Below are positions 46,364-55,646 of a stretch of 64,000 nucleotides of DNA, in pieces. The translations under genes and the position numbers were made by a program. A model generated the notes under the pieces. It worked only from the letters and a program-made list of their open reading frames with translations. It searched no databases and had not been told where the DNA came from. The stretch lies in assembly GCF_004522235.1 (NCBI RefSeq), contig NZ_SDLT01000006.1, positions 124,001 through 188,000 of the forward strand. Direction: 5' to 3'. Source of the DNA: Amycolatopsis nivea (GTDB lineage: Bacteria > Actinomycetota > Actinomycetes > Mycobacteriales > Pseudonocardiaceae). The first letter of the stretch is position 1. The number at the start of each line of letters is the position of its first letter.

Positions 46364-46801
46364 TCAGCTCTTGCGCACCGAGGTCGTCTCGACATCGACC
46401 GCTTCGCCGTTCGCGGCGACCGGCGCGAGCAGCGGGATCGGCTGCCCGGCGTCGTCGACCAGCACGGAGTGGTCTTCGCCGGGGGAGAAGGCGTGCCGCT
46501 CGCCCCACTGCCGGAGCGCGACGACGACGGTGAACAGGTCGCGGCCGGCCGACGTGAGCGAGTAGACCTGCCGTTTGCCGGATTCCGCGGTCTGCCGGTC
46601 GAGGACGCCGCGTTCGACCAGGCGGCGCAGCCGGTCGGTGAGGATGTTGCGGGCGATGCCGGTGCGCTGCTGGAAGTCGGTGAACGCCCGCGCGCCGTCC
46701 ATCGCGTCGCGGACGATCAGCAGGCTCCACCGGTCGCCGACGAGGTCGAGGGTGCGGGCCACCGGACACGACGGGTCGGTCCAGGCCGGGGTGCCGTCCA
46801 C
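46364..46801 (-). CDS. HxlR-family winged-helix regulator
   Basis: A 145-residue HxlR-type regulator: CPVARTLDLVGDRWSLLIVRDAMDGARAFTDFQQRTGIARNILTDRLRRLVERGVLDRQ is the diagnostic block. The N-terminal Cys12 is conserved in many members and can sense oxidants or electrophiles. GTG start with GGAGGCG upstream. It is divergent from an MFS gene 86 bases away, so it likely controls that exporter in response to a toxic compound. Confidence 0.9.
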   Translation of the reverse strand: MDGTPAWTDPSCPVARTLDLVGDRWSLLIVRDAMDGARAFTDFQQRTGIARNILTDRLRRLVERGVLDRQTAESGKRQVYSLTSAGRDLFTVVVALRQWGERHAFSPGEDHSVLVDDAGQPIPLLAPVAANGEAVDVETTSVRKS

Positions 46802-46887
46802 GCTCGCGCCTCCTTGATGAGTTGCTCTTTGAAACCATTCTGCCGTACGGTGCGATTAGTTGCAATTCGCTACTGATTGGGGGACTC

Positions 46888-48060
46888 ATGGGCCTGACCA
46901 CGGGCCGCCGGACGGTGTTCGCCGCGGTGTGCGCGGTCGCCGTCGCGAGCATTTACGCCGCTCAGCCGGTGCTGGCCGAGATCGGCGCGGACCTGGGCGT
47001 GCCGGACGCCGGCCTGGGCTGGATCGTCGCCGCCGGACAGCTCGGCTACCTCGCCGGTCTCGCCGCGCTCGTCCCGCTGGGCGACCTCGTCGACCGGCGC
47101 ACACTCATCGCCGCGCACCTGCTGCTGACCGCCGTCGGAGCCGGATTGGCCGCCGCAGCAAGCCAAACCTGGCTGCTGCTGGCCGGCTTGGTGCTCGCGG
47201 GACTGTTCGCGGTGGTCGTGCAGACGACGGTCGCCTACGCCGCCGCACTGTCCACTCCGGACGAACGCGGCCGCACCCTCGGCGTCGTGACGTCCGGGGT
47301 CGTCATCGGCATCCTCGGCGCCCGCGTCGCCGCCGGAGCGCTCGCCGAACTGTGGGGGTGGCGCAGCGTCTACGTCGCTCTCGCGGTGCTGCTGGTGGCG
47401 CTCGCCGGTCTCGTGCTGAAGACGATGCCGCCGGATCCGCGCCGCGCCGGCACGACGTACCGGCAGGTGCTGGGCTCGCTCGGCGGGCTGTTCCGGGAAC
47501 CGCTGTTCCTCTCGCGGGGCTTGATCGCGTTCTTCCTGTTCGCGTCGTTCGGCGCGCTGTGGAGCGGTCTGTCGCTGCCGCTCGCCGCGGACCCGTGGAA
47601 CCTGAGCACCGCGCAGATCGGCCTGTTCGGACTCGTCGGCTTGGCAGGCGCGCTCGGGGCCGCCCGTGCCGGACGCTGGGCCGATCGGGGACGCGCGAGC
47701 CTGGTCACCGGCGGAGCGCTGGTCCTGCTGGCGGTGTCCTGGCTCGCGGTCGGGCAGCCGTCGCTGTGGTTGCTGGGGCTGGGCGTGCTGGTGCTCGATT
47801 TCGCTGTGCAGGCAGTGCATGTCAGCAATCAGCACCTGCTCACCGCGGCGCATCCGGACCGCACCAGCAGCGTCATCGGCGGGTACATGATCTTCTACTC
47901 GCTCGGCTCCGCACTGGGCGCGACGGCGACGACCACCGCGTTCGCCGCGGCGGGCTGGACCGGCTCCGCCGTGCTGGGCGCGGCGTTCGCCGGCTGCGCG
48001 TTCGCGGTGTGGGCCTGGGCTAGGGCCGGTGCTCGGCGGCTGTCGTCGCGAACGCCTTGA
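46888..48060 (+). CDS. MFS transporter (DHA1-like)
   Basis: A 390-residue 12-helix transporter with the loop 2-3 signature PLGDLVDRRTLIAAHLLL and the motif C region of drug/H+ antiporters (VVTSGVVIGILGARVAAG). It is related to YnfM-like and aromatic-compound exporters. ATG at 46888 was chosen over an in-frame ATG 66 bases upstream because the longer form adds non-homologous residues. Divergently paired with HxlR. Its 3' end overlaps the convergent LysR gene by 41 bases. Confidence 0.9.
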   Translation: MGLTTGRRTVFAAVCAVAVASIYAAQPVLAEIGADLGVPDAGLGWIVAAGQLGYLAGLAALVPLGDLVDRRTLIAAHLLLTAVGAGLAAAASQTWLLLAGLVLAGLFAVVVQTTVAYAAALSTPDERGRTLGVVTSGVVIGILGARVAAGALAELWGWRSVYVALAVLLVALAGLVLKTMPPDPRRAGTTYRQVLGSLGGLFREPLFLSRGLIAFFLFASFGALWSGLSLPLAADPWNLSTAQIGLFGLVGLAGALGAARAGRWADRGRASLVTGGALVLLAVSWLAVGQPSLWLLGLGVLVLDFAVQAVHVSNQHLLTAAHPDRTSSVIGGYMIFYSLGSALGATATTTAFAAAGWTGSAVLGAAFAGCAFAVWAWARAGARRLSSRTP

Positions 48061-48904
48061 CAAGCGCGGTTTCCCCGGCGCTGCGCCACATCAGCCCCCA
48101 CCGGGCAGGCGGGGTGTCGCGGAAGGGCACGAACGCGATGCCCGGCCGGGCGAAGTACTCCGCGGCGTGCGCAGCGAGCGGGCAGATCCCTTCGCCCGCG
48201 CCGATGACCAGCAGAAGTTCCTGAAACGTGCGGTAGGCGCGCCCGCGGGCGATCGGAACGCCCGCGGGCGTCGTCCACGGCTCGGGCGGCTCCCGCCAGT
48301 AGGCGGGCGGCGGGTGCGCGGCGCGCAGGACCGTGTCGCGGCCGAGGTCCTCGAGCGTGACGAACTCCCGGCGCGCGAACGGATGCCCGGACGCGACGGC
48401 GAGCACCATCGGCTCGGTGTGCACGACCGGTCCCGTCGTGATCGCCGGCTCGGCGACCGGCAACAGCACCACGGCCAGGTCGGCTTCGCCGGAACGAAGC
48501 GTGGCGAGCGGGTCCTCGAACGGAGCCTCGCTGATGTCGACCTCGCAGCCCGGATACCGGGCCCGGAAAGCGGCCGTGACGCCGGAGATCAGGTTCGCCA
48601 CCGCCGGAGCCTCGAAGGCGAGCCGCAGGACGCCTTCGACACCGCGTCCCGCCGCGACCGCGCGCTCGATCCCGGCCAGCAGCTGCTGATAGGCGGGCCG
48701 GATGTCGGCCTCCAGCGTGCGGCCGATCGGGGTCAGCGAGACCCGCCTGCTGGTGCGGTCGAACAACCGGGCTCCGATCCGGCGCTCCATCGTCTTGACC
48801 GACTGGCTGACCCGCGCCTGCGACACCCGCAGCCGTTCCGCGGTCCGGCCGAAGTGCAGTTCCTCGGCGAGCGCGAGGAAAACCTCGATGTCCCGGTGTT
48901 CCAC
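48020..48904 (-). CDS. LysR-family transcriptional regulator
   Basis: A 294-residue LTTR with the N-terminal winged helix (MEHRDIEVFLALAEELHFGRTAERLRVSQARVSQSVKTMERRIGARLFDRTSRRV) and a C-terminal effector-binding domain from about 90. GTG start. Divergent from the cupin gene, which it may regulate together with itself across the 117-base gap. Its end overlaps the convergent MFS gene. Confidence 0.93.
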   Translation of the reverse strand: MEHRDIEVFLALAEELHFGRTAERLRVSQARVSQSVKTMERRIGARLFDRTSRRVSLTPIGRTLEADIRPAYQQLLAGIERAVAAGRGVEGVLRLAFEAPAVANLISGVTAAFRARYPGCEVDISEAPFEDPLATLRSGEADLAVVLLPVAEPAITTGPVVHTEPMVLAVASGHPFARREFVTLEDLGRDTVLRAAHPPPAYWREPPEPWTTPAGVPIARGRAYRTFQELLLVIGAGEGICPLAAHAAEYFARPGIAFVPFRDTPPARWGLMWRSAGETALVKAFATTAAEHRP

Positions 48905-49021
48905 CCGCGCCTCCGATCGATAACCCAGAGCTTATCAACCGATCCGGACTTCTCCGTTGTTCGCCCAGCTCAGCGGCGGAAAAGTAGACCTCGTCCAGCC
49001 CGCTCCACCCCGGAGGAACCG

Positions 49022-49510
49022 ATGTCGCACCCCACCCTGATCCGCGCCGCCGAGGCCGAAGTCCTGTCGGATGCTCCCGGCAGCCTGATCGCCCTGCTGG
49101 CCGACTCCGGCGCCACCGGCAACCAGTTCACCGCCAACCGCGCCACCCTGGACGAGGGCGTCTTCGGCACTCCCGCGCACTTCCATACCCGCGCGACCGA
49201 GTTCTTCTACGTCCTCGGCGGCGCCCTGCAGGTCCTGGCCGGCGACGAACTGCACACCCTGGAAACCGGCGACTTCCTCGCGGTGCCGCCGACCGTCCCG
49301 CACGCCTTCGGCCCGGCCGCGGGCTCCGCCGCCGACGTCCTGGTGGTCTTCACCCCCGGGATGGACCGCTTCGGCTACTACCGGCTGCTCGATCGCGTCG
49401 CCCGCGGCGAGGCGGACCCGAAGGAGATCGCCGCTTCCGCCGAGCAGTACGACAACCACTACGTCGACAGCCCCCGGTGGCGGCAAGCCCGCGCCGACGC
49501 GGCGGCCTGA
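49022..49510 (+). CDS. Cupin-domain protein
   Basis: A 162-residue single-cupin protein with motif 1 around GTPAHFHTRATEFFYVLGG (metal His, His, Glu) and motif 2 around PPTVPHAFGP (His). The family includes dioxygenases, isomerases and small-molecule sensors; the substrate cannot be read. ATG after CGGAGGA. It is the probable target of the divergent LysR regulator. A strong terminator lies 60 bases after it. Confidence 0.85.
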   Translation: MSHPTLIRAAEAEVLSDAPGSLIALLADSGATGNQFTANRATLDEGVFGTPAHFHTRATEFFYVLGGALQVLAGDELHTLETGDFLAVPPTVPHAFGPAAGSAADVLVVFTPGMDRFGYYRLLDRVARGEADPKEIAASAEQYDNHYVDSPRWRQARADAAA

Positions 49511-49569
49511 TCCGCGCAGTGCGGACCGTCGGCGAGACGCGAGCACCGCCGGAGAGGTGCCGCGGACGC

Positions 49570-49608
49570 GGAACGGCCCCCGCGGGGGGAGGTCGCGGGG
49601 GCCGTTCC
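49570..49608. terminator. 15-bp GC-rich hairpin between cupin gene and rbpA
   Basis: Arms 49570-49584 and 49594-49608 are perfect complements with a 9-base loop. It sits between the convergent cupin and rbpA genes, so it can serve both. Confidence 0.8.
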
Positions 49609-49642
49609 TGTTCGGTGGTGGGAGCCAGCTACTGGCCGAGGC

Positions 49643-49990
49643 TCAAGCGGACCGGCTGGTCCGGCGTCCCTTGAGCTCGGCGAGACGTTCGTTCAGCAGG
49701 TCCTCGAGCTCGGGGATGGAGCGGCGCTCCAGCAGCATGTCCCAGTGGGTCCTGGGGGGCTTGACCTTTTTTTGCTCGGGCTGCCCGCCGTCGACGATCT
49801 CGGATTCGCTGCCGTGCAGGCGGCACTCCCACACCGTCGGGATCTCGGCGTCGTCGGAGAACGGCACCTCGAACTCGTGGTTCTTGGGGCAGGAGTAGCG
49901 CACGGTACGGCGCGGAGCGAGGTCGTGATTGCGGTCGGTCTCGTAGCTGACCGCTCCCAGCCGGCTTCCACGGAGAACACGGTCGGCCAT
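49643..49990 (-). CDS. rbpA: RNA polymerase-binding protein RbpA
   Basis: A 115-residue actinobacterial transcription factor that binds RNA polymerase and the principal sigma factor and stabilises open complexes. Recognisable order: basic N-terminal tail (MADRVLRGSRLGAVSYETDR), zinc-ribbon core domain (YSCPKNHEFEVPF...WECRLHG), then the linker and sigma-interaction helix (RTHWDMLLERRSIPELEDLLNERL). It is highly conserved, and with Rpf strengthens the assignment to Actinobacteria. Confidence 0.97.
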   Translation of the reverse strand: MADRVLRGSRLGAVSYETDRNHDLAPRRTVRYSCPKNHEFEVPFSDDAEIPTVWECRLHGSESEIVDGGQPEQKKVKPPRTHWDMLLERRSIPELEDLLNERLAELKGRRTSRSA

Positions 49991-50216
49991 AGTGGGATTC
50001 CTTTCAGTCAGCTCCGGGTGGAGCCAGGGTGATGCTCACCCTATGCAACGAACGAGGCGTCCGGGGGATTCCCGGCACGCCATGTCGCTGCTCACGATGA
50101 GCTGCGTCACCCGTGGTCTTCAGCTTCCTCCAGAGGGAGTCTTTTCGCCCTCTGACGTGACGCGGATACCGCCTTCTTAGTGCGGATATCCCCCAGTCGG
50201 GCTAGTTAGGTTAGCT

Positions 50217-50978
50217 CTAGGACAACCGTAACTGACCGTGCTGGGCGGCGGCGGGTCCCAGATCCCCCGAGCGGAAGTGGCGACGGCACAGTACCTGATA
50301 ACGGACCGTGACCGTTTCGGCATCAGACCGTGCTGAAGCTGAAGGTTCAACTACGGAGTGTTCGGTATCTGCCACCACAACGGTGTCTCCGTCACGGAGA
50401 ATCACGTCGTCGCGGACCCGCGCGTTGAACCGGCCGGGCAGCCCGCACCAGCAGAGCACCTCGACCTGGACCGGCTGGAGCTCGTCCGCGATCTCGAACA
50501 GCCGGCCGGCCCCGGGGAACAGCCTGCTGCGGAAATCGGTCGCGATGCCGAAGCAGTAGACGTCGATGCCCGCCTCGTCGGCGAGTTCGGCGAGCTGGTC
50601 GACCTGCGCGGGGGAGAGGAACTGCGCCTCGTCCACGATCACGTAGTCCACGTGCTGCCCGCTCGCCCACTGCTCGCGCACCAGATCCCGCAGGTCGGTG
50701 CCGGTCGCGACCTCGGTCGCGCGCCGCGCGATGCCGATCCGGCTGGTGATCTGCGGCGCGCCGGACCGGTCGTGGCGGACCAGGACGAGACCGCGCCTGC
50801 CCTGGCGCGCGTGGTTGTGGTCGATCTGCAGCGCGAGCGTCGACTTCCCGCAGTCCATCGGGCCGTAGCAGAACTTCAGCCGTCCCCGGGCCGGACCGTT
50901 GCGCCGGGCCCCGGCGGGCGGGGCCGCGGAAAGCGCGTCGGTGGGGTCGTCGAGCACAACGTCGTCTGCAGCGGTCAC
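50217..50978 (-). CDS. tdk: Thymidine kinase (type II)
   Basis: A 253-residue deoxynucleoside kinase that salvages thymidine. P-loop FCYGPMDCGKSTLAL, Walker-B-like VIVDEAQFL with the base-recognising region ahead, and the C-terminal zinc lobe cysteines (CWCG ... CRRHF) are present. An N-terminal extension of about 30 residues is longer than usual. GTG start at 50978. It is transcribed after the UMF1-type MFS gene with a 22-base gap. Confidence 0.9.
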   Translation of the reverse strand: MTAADDVVLDDPTDALSAAPPAGARRNGPARGRLKFCYGPMDCGKSTLALQIDHNHARQGRRGLVLVRHDRSGAPQITSRIGIARRATEVATGTDLRDLVREQWASGQHVDYVIVDEAQFLSPAQVDQLAELADEAGIDVYCFGIATDFRSRLFPGAGRLFEIADELQPVQVEVLCWCGLPGRFNARVRDDVILRDGDTVVVADTEHSVVEPSASARSDAETVTVRYQVLCRRHFRSGDLGPAAAQHGQLRLS

Positions 50979-51000
50979 GACGACCGACCCTATCTGGGCC

Positions 51001-52401
51001 TCACAGCACCTCCGGCGGACGGTTGCCGGCGGCCGCGATCGCGCGCCGGACCGGCACCAGCGCGACGAACACGAAGCCGAGCACGAAGAACACCACGAGC
51101 GCGATGATCGCCAGCCGGAACGACCCGGTCGCCTGCCCGACGCCGGCGAACACCAGCGGCCCGAGCCACGACGTGCCCTTCTCGCCGACGACGTAGAGGG
51201 AGTAGTACTGCGCGTCCTTGCCGGCCGGGATCATCTGGCTGAACAGCGACCTGGCCAGCGCGTTCGTCCCGCCGAGCACGAGCCCGATGCCGATCGCGAC
51301 GGCGAAGAACTGCAACGGCTGCCTCGGCTGCACGAAGTACGCCCCGCCCAGCACCACGACCCACAGCACGAGACTGACCAGGATCGTCCGCTTCGCGCCG
51401 AGGCGGCGCGCGAGCAGGCCGTGCAGGACACCGCCCGCGTAGGCGAGGAACTGGATCACCAGCACCGTGACGATCAACACCTCGTCGGAGAACCGCAGCT
51501 CGTCCTTTCCGTACTGCGCCGAGACCGTGACGACGGTGTTGATCCCGTCCGCGAAGAGCAGGTAGCTGCCGAGGAAGGCGAGCGTGAGCGGATACGCCTT
51601 CGCCTCGCCGAGCGTCTGGCGCAGTTCGCGGAAACCGGCGCGCAGCACCGAGACGCCGCGCGCGGTCGCGGTCGGGACGTGGACGCGGGGGAGCCGGCGC
51701 AGGGTCGGGATGGTGAACAGGGCCCACCAGATCCCCGAGGTCAGGAAGCAGATCCGCACCGCGAGGCCGGTGTCGATGCCGAGGGACTCGCGGCTGAGGT
51801 AGAAGGCGAGCTGCAGCGCGAGCGCGAGCCCGCCGCCGAGATAGCCGAACGCCCAGCCCTTGGCCGAAACGTCGTCGCGCTCGTCCGGCGTCGCGATGTC
51901 CACCAGGAACGAGTAGTAGACGACCAGCGAACCGCCGTACCCGATGTTGGCGAGGATGAACAGCGCCGCGCCCAGCTGCCAGTCCGAACCGGCCATGAAG
52001 AACATCAGCGCCGACGCCGCCGCGCCGAGCACCGCGAACCCGCCGAGGATCTTGCGCTTGTTGCGGCTGCGGTCGGCCACCGCGCCCGCGATCGGCAGCA
52101 CCAGAACCTGCACGATCGTCGCGACCGACAGCAGGTAGCCCCACAGCGAACCGGCGGGGAAGTGGAGGCCGAACAGCGACACGTCGCAGTGGTTGAGCTT
52201 GTCGTCCGCCCCGGACGCGTTGAGACAAGCCCTGTCCCCGTTAAGGGTGATGTTCTGCTTCGCGTCCGCGGCCGCGACGGTGCTCATGTACAGCGCCCCG
52301 AACACCGTCGTGACCGACGAATAGAACGGCGAGTTGGCCCAGTCGTAGAAGTACCAGCCCCACCGTTCCCGCTTGCTGTCCCGGGTCTCGGCCAGCGTCA
52401 T
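51001..52401 (-). CDS. UMF1-family MFS transporter (Atg22-like)
   Basis: A 466-residue membrane protein with the UMF1/Atg22-type N-terminus WGWYFYDWANSPFYSSVTTVF and about twelve helices. An unusual extracytoplasmic loop rich in Asp/Asn with two Cys (RACLNASGADDKLNHCDVS, about 57-75) could form a disulfide. The family is tied to efflux or vacuolar amino-acid release in fungi; bacterial members are uncharacterised. ATG at 52401. Confidence 0.87.
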   Translation of the reverse strand: MTLAETRDSKRERWGWYFYDWANSPFYSSVTTVFGALYMSTVAAADAKQNITLNGDRACLNASGADDKLNHCDVSLFGLHFPAGSLWGYLLSVATIVQVLVLPIAGAVADRSRNKRKILGGFAVLGAAASALMFFMAGSDWQLGAALFILANIGYGGSLVVYYSFLVDIATPDERDDVSAKGWAFGYLGGGLALALQLAFYLSRESLGIDTGLAVRICFLTSGIWWALFTIPTLRRLPRVHVPTATARGVSVLRAGFRELRQTLGEAKAYPLTLAFLGSYLLFADGINTVVTVSAQYGKDELRFSDEVLIVTVLVIQFLAYAGGVLHGLLARRLGAKRTILVSLVLWVVVLGGAYFVQPRQPLQFFAVAIGIGLVLGGTNALARSLFSQMIPAGKDAQYYSLYVVGEKGTSWLGPLVFAGVGQATGSFRLAIIALVVFFVLGFVFVALVPVRRAIAAAGNRPPEVL

Positions 52402-52651
52402 CCACGACTCCTCGAATCGGTGCGAATCTCCAGGTCGCGCCGGACATTACTGCCGCGAGGGCGACCGGTACCGCCGAAGGGGGCAAACCGTGTCCGGTTC
52501 GTCGCTTCCGGTTTGCGCCACGCCGCGCGGCGGAACGCGCGACACGCCGGGCCGGGCGTGTCGCTGCCGGGATTTCCGGGCGTGTCATGTGAGACTGCTG
52601 AGTGTGGTGTGACTCTTGTGGTCGATGGGTCACGTGCTTAGTGTGCGTGGC

Positions 52652-53356
52652 ATGACCAACCGCGTTCGCACTGCCAGACGGGCCGCCGCCAGAGCCTTGC
52701 TGCTCGTCGTCGCCGTCCTCGGCATGGAACTCGTCGTCACCGGCGCCGCCTCCGCGGACCCCGCCTCGGGCACCTGGGCCAAGCTCCGCATGTGCGAGTC
52801 GAGCGGCCGCTACTCGATCAACACCGGCAACGGCTACTACGGCGCCTACCAGTTCGACCTCCCCACCTGGCGCAGCGTCGGCGGCCAGGGCCGCCCCGAC
52901 CAGGCCAGCCCCCGCGAGCAGGACTACCGCGCGCTCTACCTGTACCGGATGCGCGGCTGGCAGCCCTGGGAATGCGGCGGCATGCTCGGCCTGTCCAACG
53001 ACGGCGACGCCCGCAGCAAGCGCGTCCCCTCCTGGGAAGAAGCCGCGTACATCGGCGGCGGCGGACTGCCGGCCCCGCCCGCGCCCAAGCCGCAGCCCGC
53101 CCCGCCGCCGGGACCGCCCGGCGCGACGCCCGCGTGGCCCGGCCTCGTCTACGCCTACGGCGACTGCGCGCCCGCGCTGCGCACGTTCCAGCTGCGGATG
53201 AACGCCTTCGGCTACGGCTTCACCGGCACCGGCTGCTACTACGACAAGACCCGCACCGCGGTGCTGGACCTGCAGCGCGCCAACGGCATCAACGACTCGG
53301 GCCGGCTGGGTCCGAAGACGTGGAAGGCAGCGTGGGAAGGCAAGGCTCCGCGCTGA
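52652..53356 (+). CDS. Resuscitation-promoting-factor-like muralytic protein with peptidoglycan-binding domain
   Basis: A 234-residue secreted protein. Signal peptide at about 1-36 with cleavage after ASA. The Rpf/transglycosylase-like domain (about 40-115) has the catalytic Glu in RMCESSGRYSINTGNGYYGAYQFD. A Pro/Ala-rich linker (about 135-160) leads to a C-terminal peptidoglycan-binding-type domain (FQLRMNAFGYGFTGTGCYYDKTRTAVLDLQRANGI). It cleaves peptidoglycan to promote regrowth from dormancy. ATG at 52652. Its end overlaps the convergent WYL gene by 68 bases. Confidence 0.9.
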   Translation: MTNRVRTARRAAARALLLVVAVLGMELVVTGAASADPASGTWAKLRMCESSGRYSINTGNGYYGAYQFDLPTWRSVGGQGRPDQASPREQDYRALYLYRMRGWQPWECGGMLGLSNDGDARSKRVPSWEEAAYIGGGGLPAPPAPKPQPAPPPGPPGATPAWPGLVYAYGDCAPALRTFQLRMNAFGYGFTGTGCYYDKTRTAVLDLQRANGINDSGRLGPKTWKAAWEGKAPR

Positions 53357-54287
53357 CCCGCCCCGCCTCCGCGTAGCGCGCGGCGAGCTGCCGGAACGCT
53401 TCCTTCAGTTCGGCCGGGCCGACGACCTCGACGTCGGCGTCGACCCGGCCGAACGAGGCGGCCAGCCCGCGCCACGACCAGGCGCCGAGGCTCACCCGGC
53501 ACCGGTCCGGCCCGAGCGCCTCGATGACGCCGTCGGCCAGGTAGCTCGCCGCTTCCGTCGCCGGGAGCCGCAGGATCACCTCGCCGCGGCAGGGCCATTC
53601 GCCGGACAGATCCGTCCCGCGGAACCGCGCGGCCACGAACGCGGCGACATCGGACAGCCCGCGCTCGGCGAATTTCGGCCCGGTGGGCGTGCGCGGCGTG
53701 ATCCGGTCCGCCCGGAAGATCCGCCAGTCCTCGCGATCGAGATCCCACGCGACCAGATACCAGCGCTGACCCCACGTGACGAGATGATGCGGCTCGACGC
53801 GCCGGGGCGGCGTATCCGTTGGCGCGTAATCGAACCGCAGCACCTCCCGGGCGCGCACAGCGGCGCTCAACGCGACGAGGGTGTGCGGATCCGCGCTGGG
53901 CGCCGGACGTTCGACGGCGGTGAAGCTCAAGGCGTCCACCCGGTGCCGAAGCCGCGTGGGCATCACTTGCCGCACGGTCTGCAACGCCCGCTTGGCCGCT
54001 TCCTCGATCCCCGCTCCGGTCGCCGCCTGCAACGCGATCGCCAGCGCGACCGCCTGGTCGTCGTCGAACAGCAACGGCGGAAGCCGCGCGCCGGCGTCCA
54101 GCCGGTAACCGCCGTCCGGCCCCTTCGTCGTGACTATCGGATAACCGAGCTCCCGCAACCGATCCACGTCCCGGCGCACCGTGCGCGGACTGACCTCCAG
54201 CCGCTCGGCCAACAGCGCACCCGGCCAGTCCCGCCGAGCCTGAAGCAACGAGAGCAGCGACAACAGCCGCGCGGAGGTCTTCGGCAC
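53289..54287 (-). CDS. WYL-domain transcriptional regulator (YafY/HTH_11 type)
   Basis: A 332-residue regulator with a DeoR-like HTH_11 (TSARLLSLLSLLQARRDWPGALLAERLEVSPRTVRRDVDRLRELGYPI) and a WYL ligand-sensing domain (about 135-225; QRWYLVAWDLDREDWRIFRADRI). It ends with the WCX extension. Members often control DNA-damage or metabolite-responsive genes, but the target here is unknown. GTG start at 54287. The last 22 codons lie opposite the end of the Rpf-like gene. Confidence 0.88.
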   Translation of the reverse strand: MPKTSARLLSLLSLLQARRDWPGALLAERLEVSPRTVRRDVDRLRELGYPIVTTKGPDGGYRLDAGARLPPLLFDDDQAVALAIALQAATGAGIEEAAKRALQTVRQVMPTRLRHRVDALSFTAVERPAPSADPHTLVALSAAVRAREVLRFDYAPTDTPPRRVEPHHLVTWGQRWYLVAWDLDREDWRIFRADRITPRTPTGPKFAERGLSDVAAFVAARFRGTDLSGEWPCRGEVILRLPATEAASYLADGVIEALGPDRCRVSLGAWSWRGLAASFGRVDADVEVVGPAELKEAFRQLAARYAEAGRVSAEPCLPTLPSTSSDPAGPSR

Positions 54288-54327
54288 GTCCTCGATCCTG
54301 CCTGAAGTAGCGGTCAGCTTCTGTCCG

Positions 54328-55104
54328 CTACTTCCACGCACCCCGCTCCCGCAGCACCTCGCGCAGCAGATCCGGCCGATCGGTGACGATCCCGTGCACG
54401 CCGAGGTCCAGCAGCGTCCGCATCTCGTCCACGTCGTCGATCGTCCACGTGTGCACCTCGAACCCGCGCCGCACCGCCGACTTCACGAACGCTTCGTCGA
54501 CCACCTTCAACGGCCCCTGCCGCACCGGGACCTGCGCGAGCCAGCCCGCCGAGAACCGGCTGATCTGCAGCAGCGGCACCCAGCCGTTCGCCCACAGCAG
54601 GAACGCCGACCGCGGCCCCATCGCGGTCAGCAGCTCCGGCCCGGCCAGCCGCCGCAGCCGAGCCAGCCGGGAGTCCGAAAAGGACGCCGCCGCGACCCGC
54701 CCGACCGCACCGGTCCGCTGCAGCGTCCGCACGAACGGGACCACCGCGCTGTCGGCCTTCACGTCGATGTTGAAAAACGCCTCCGGCAGCTCTTCGAGGA
54801 GATCCTCCAGCCGCGACAACGGCGCCCGGCCGTCGATCTTGACGTCCTTGAGCTGCGCCCACGTCTGGGTCGCGATCGCCCCGCGCCCGTCGGTCGTGCG
54901 GTCGAGCGTCGCGTCGTGATGGACGACCACCACCCCGTCCGACGTGGCGTGCACGTCGGTCTCGAGATAGCGGTACCCCTCGGCGGCCGCGCGCTGGAAC
55001 GCCGGCAGCGAGTTCTCCAGCCCCTCGAGGTCGCCGATGTGCCAGCCGCGGTGGGCGAAGGCGCGGGGGAGCGAGTCGGCGAGGTACGGAAACGGTGGGC
55101 GCAT
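54328..55104 (-). CDS. Glycerophosphodiester phosphodiesterase family protein
   Basis: A 258-residue TIM-barrel phosphodiesterase: AHRGWHIGDLEGLENSLPAF has the catalytic HRG and Glu, with LETDVHATSDGVVVVHHD carrying the metal residues and second His. It hydrolyses deacylated phospholipids to glycerol 3-phosphate, in phospholipid turnover. No signal peptide, so cytosolic. The ATG at 55104 is preferred over the ATG at 55122. It is 40 bases upstream of the WYL gene on the same strand. Confidence 0.9.
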   Translation of the reverse strand: MRPPFPYLADSLPRAFAHRGWHIGDLEGLENSLPAFQRAAAEGYRYLETDVHATSDGVVVVHHDATLDRTTDGRGAIATQTWAQLKDVKIDGRAPLSRLEDLLEELPEAFFNIDVKADSAVVPFVRTLQRTGAVGRVAAASFSDSRLARLRRLAGPELLTAMGPRSAFLLWANGWVPLLQISRFSAGWLAQVPVRQGPLKVVDEAFVKSAVRRGFEVHTWTIDDVDEMRTLLDLGVHGIVTDRPDLLREVLRERGAWK

Positions 55105-55170
55105 GGTTCCAGTCTGCGCCATCGGTGTGGCCCCGTCGTGAGAACGTGATGGACAGCTAGAGTCCGGCGG

Positions 55171-55551
55171 GTGAGGGAACTGGCCGAACACGCCCTGACC
55201 GGCGACGAACGCGTCGTGCCGCGCCGCACGAACGCCCCGAAACACTGCGGCTGGTGCGGACGCCGCCTGCCCGAAGCAGGCAACGTCGGACGCCGCAGGC
55301 GCTACTGCGGGCAGTCCTGCCGCCAGCGCGCCTACGAACGCCGTACCGCCCTGCAGCGCAGCGGCCTGCCCGAGGACGCCGTCGTGCTGTCGGACACCGA
55401 GATCGCCGCCCTGCAGGACCGCCTCTTCCAGCTGCGCTGCGCCGCGGAGGACATCGTGACGGCTGCTCAAGACGGCGCGTCAGCGGGCGAGCTGCGGCAG
55501 CTCGCGGAGGACATCGCCGCGGCGGCGAAGGATCTCGAACAGCTCCGCTGA
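55171..55551 (+). CDS. Small zinc-finger-like hypothetical protein, 126 aa
   Basis: A 126-residue protein with a Cys4 ribbon: CGWCGRRL ... RRRRYCGQSCRQRAYERR (two CxxC-type pairs, residues about 31-60) and a helical C-terminal half (AALQDRLFQLRCAAEDIV). The Cys set suggests zinc and nucleic-acid or protein binding. Such proteins are widespread but uncharacterised in Pseudonocardiales and Streptomyces. GTG start at 55171. Stands alone before the RNA ligase gene. Confidence 0.75.
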   Translation: MRELAEHALTGDERVVPRRTNAPKHCGWCGRRLPEAGNVGRRRRYCGQSCRQRAYERRTALQRSGLPEDAVVLSDTEIAALQDRLFQLRCAAEDIVTAAQDGASAGELRQLAEDIAAAAKDLEQLR

Positions 55552-55646
55552 TCTTGTTCTTGCGCTGAAAAGTGCCTCCTGACCTGCTGCCTATTTTCTG
55601 TTATGCCAATTGACACAAGTTCCGCCGGTGCTCTAGCGTTCCCGCC

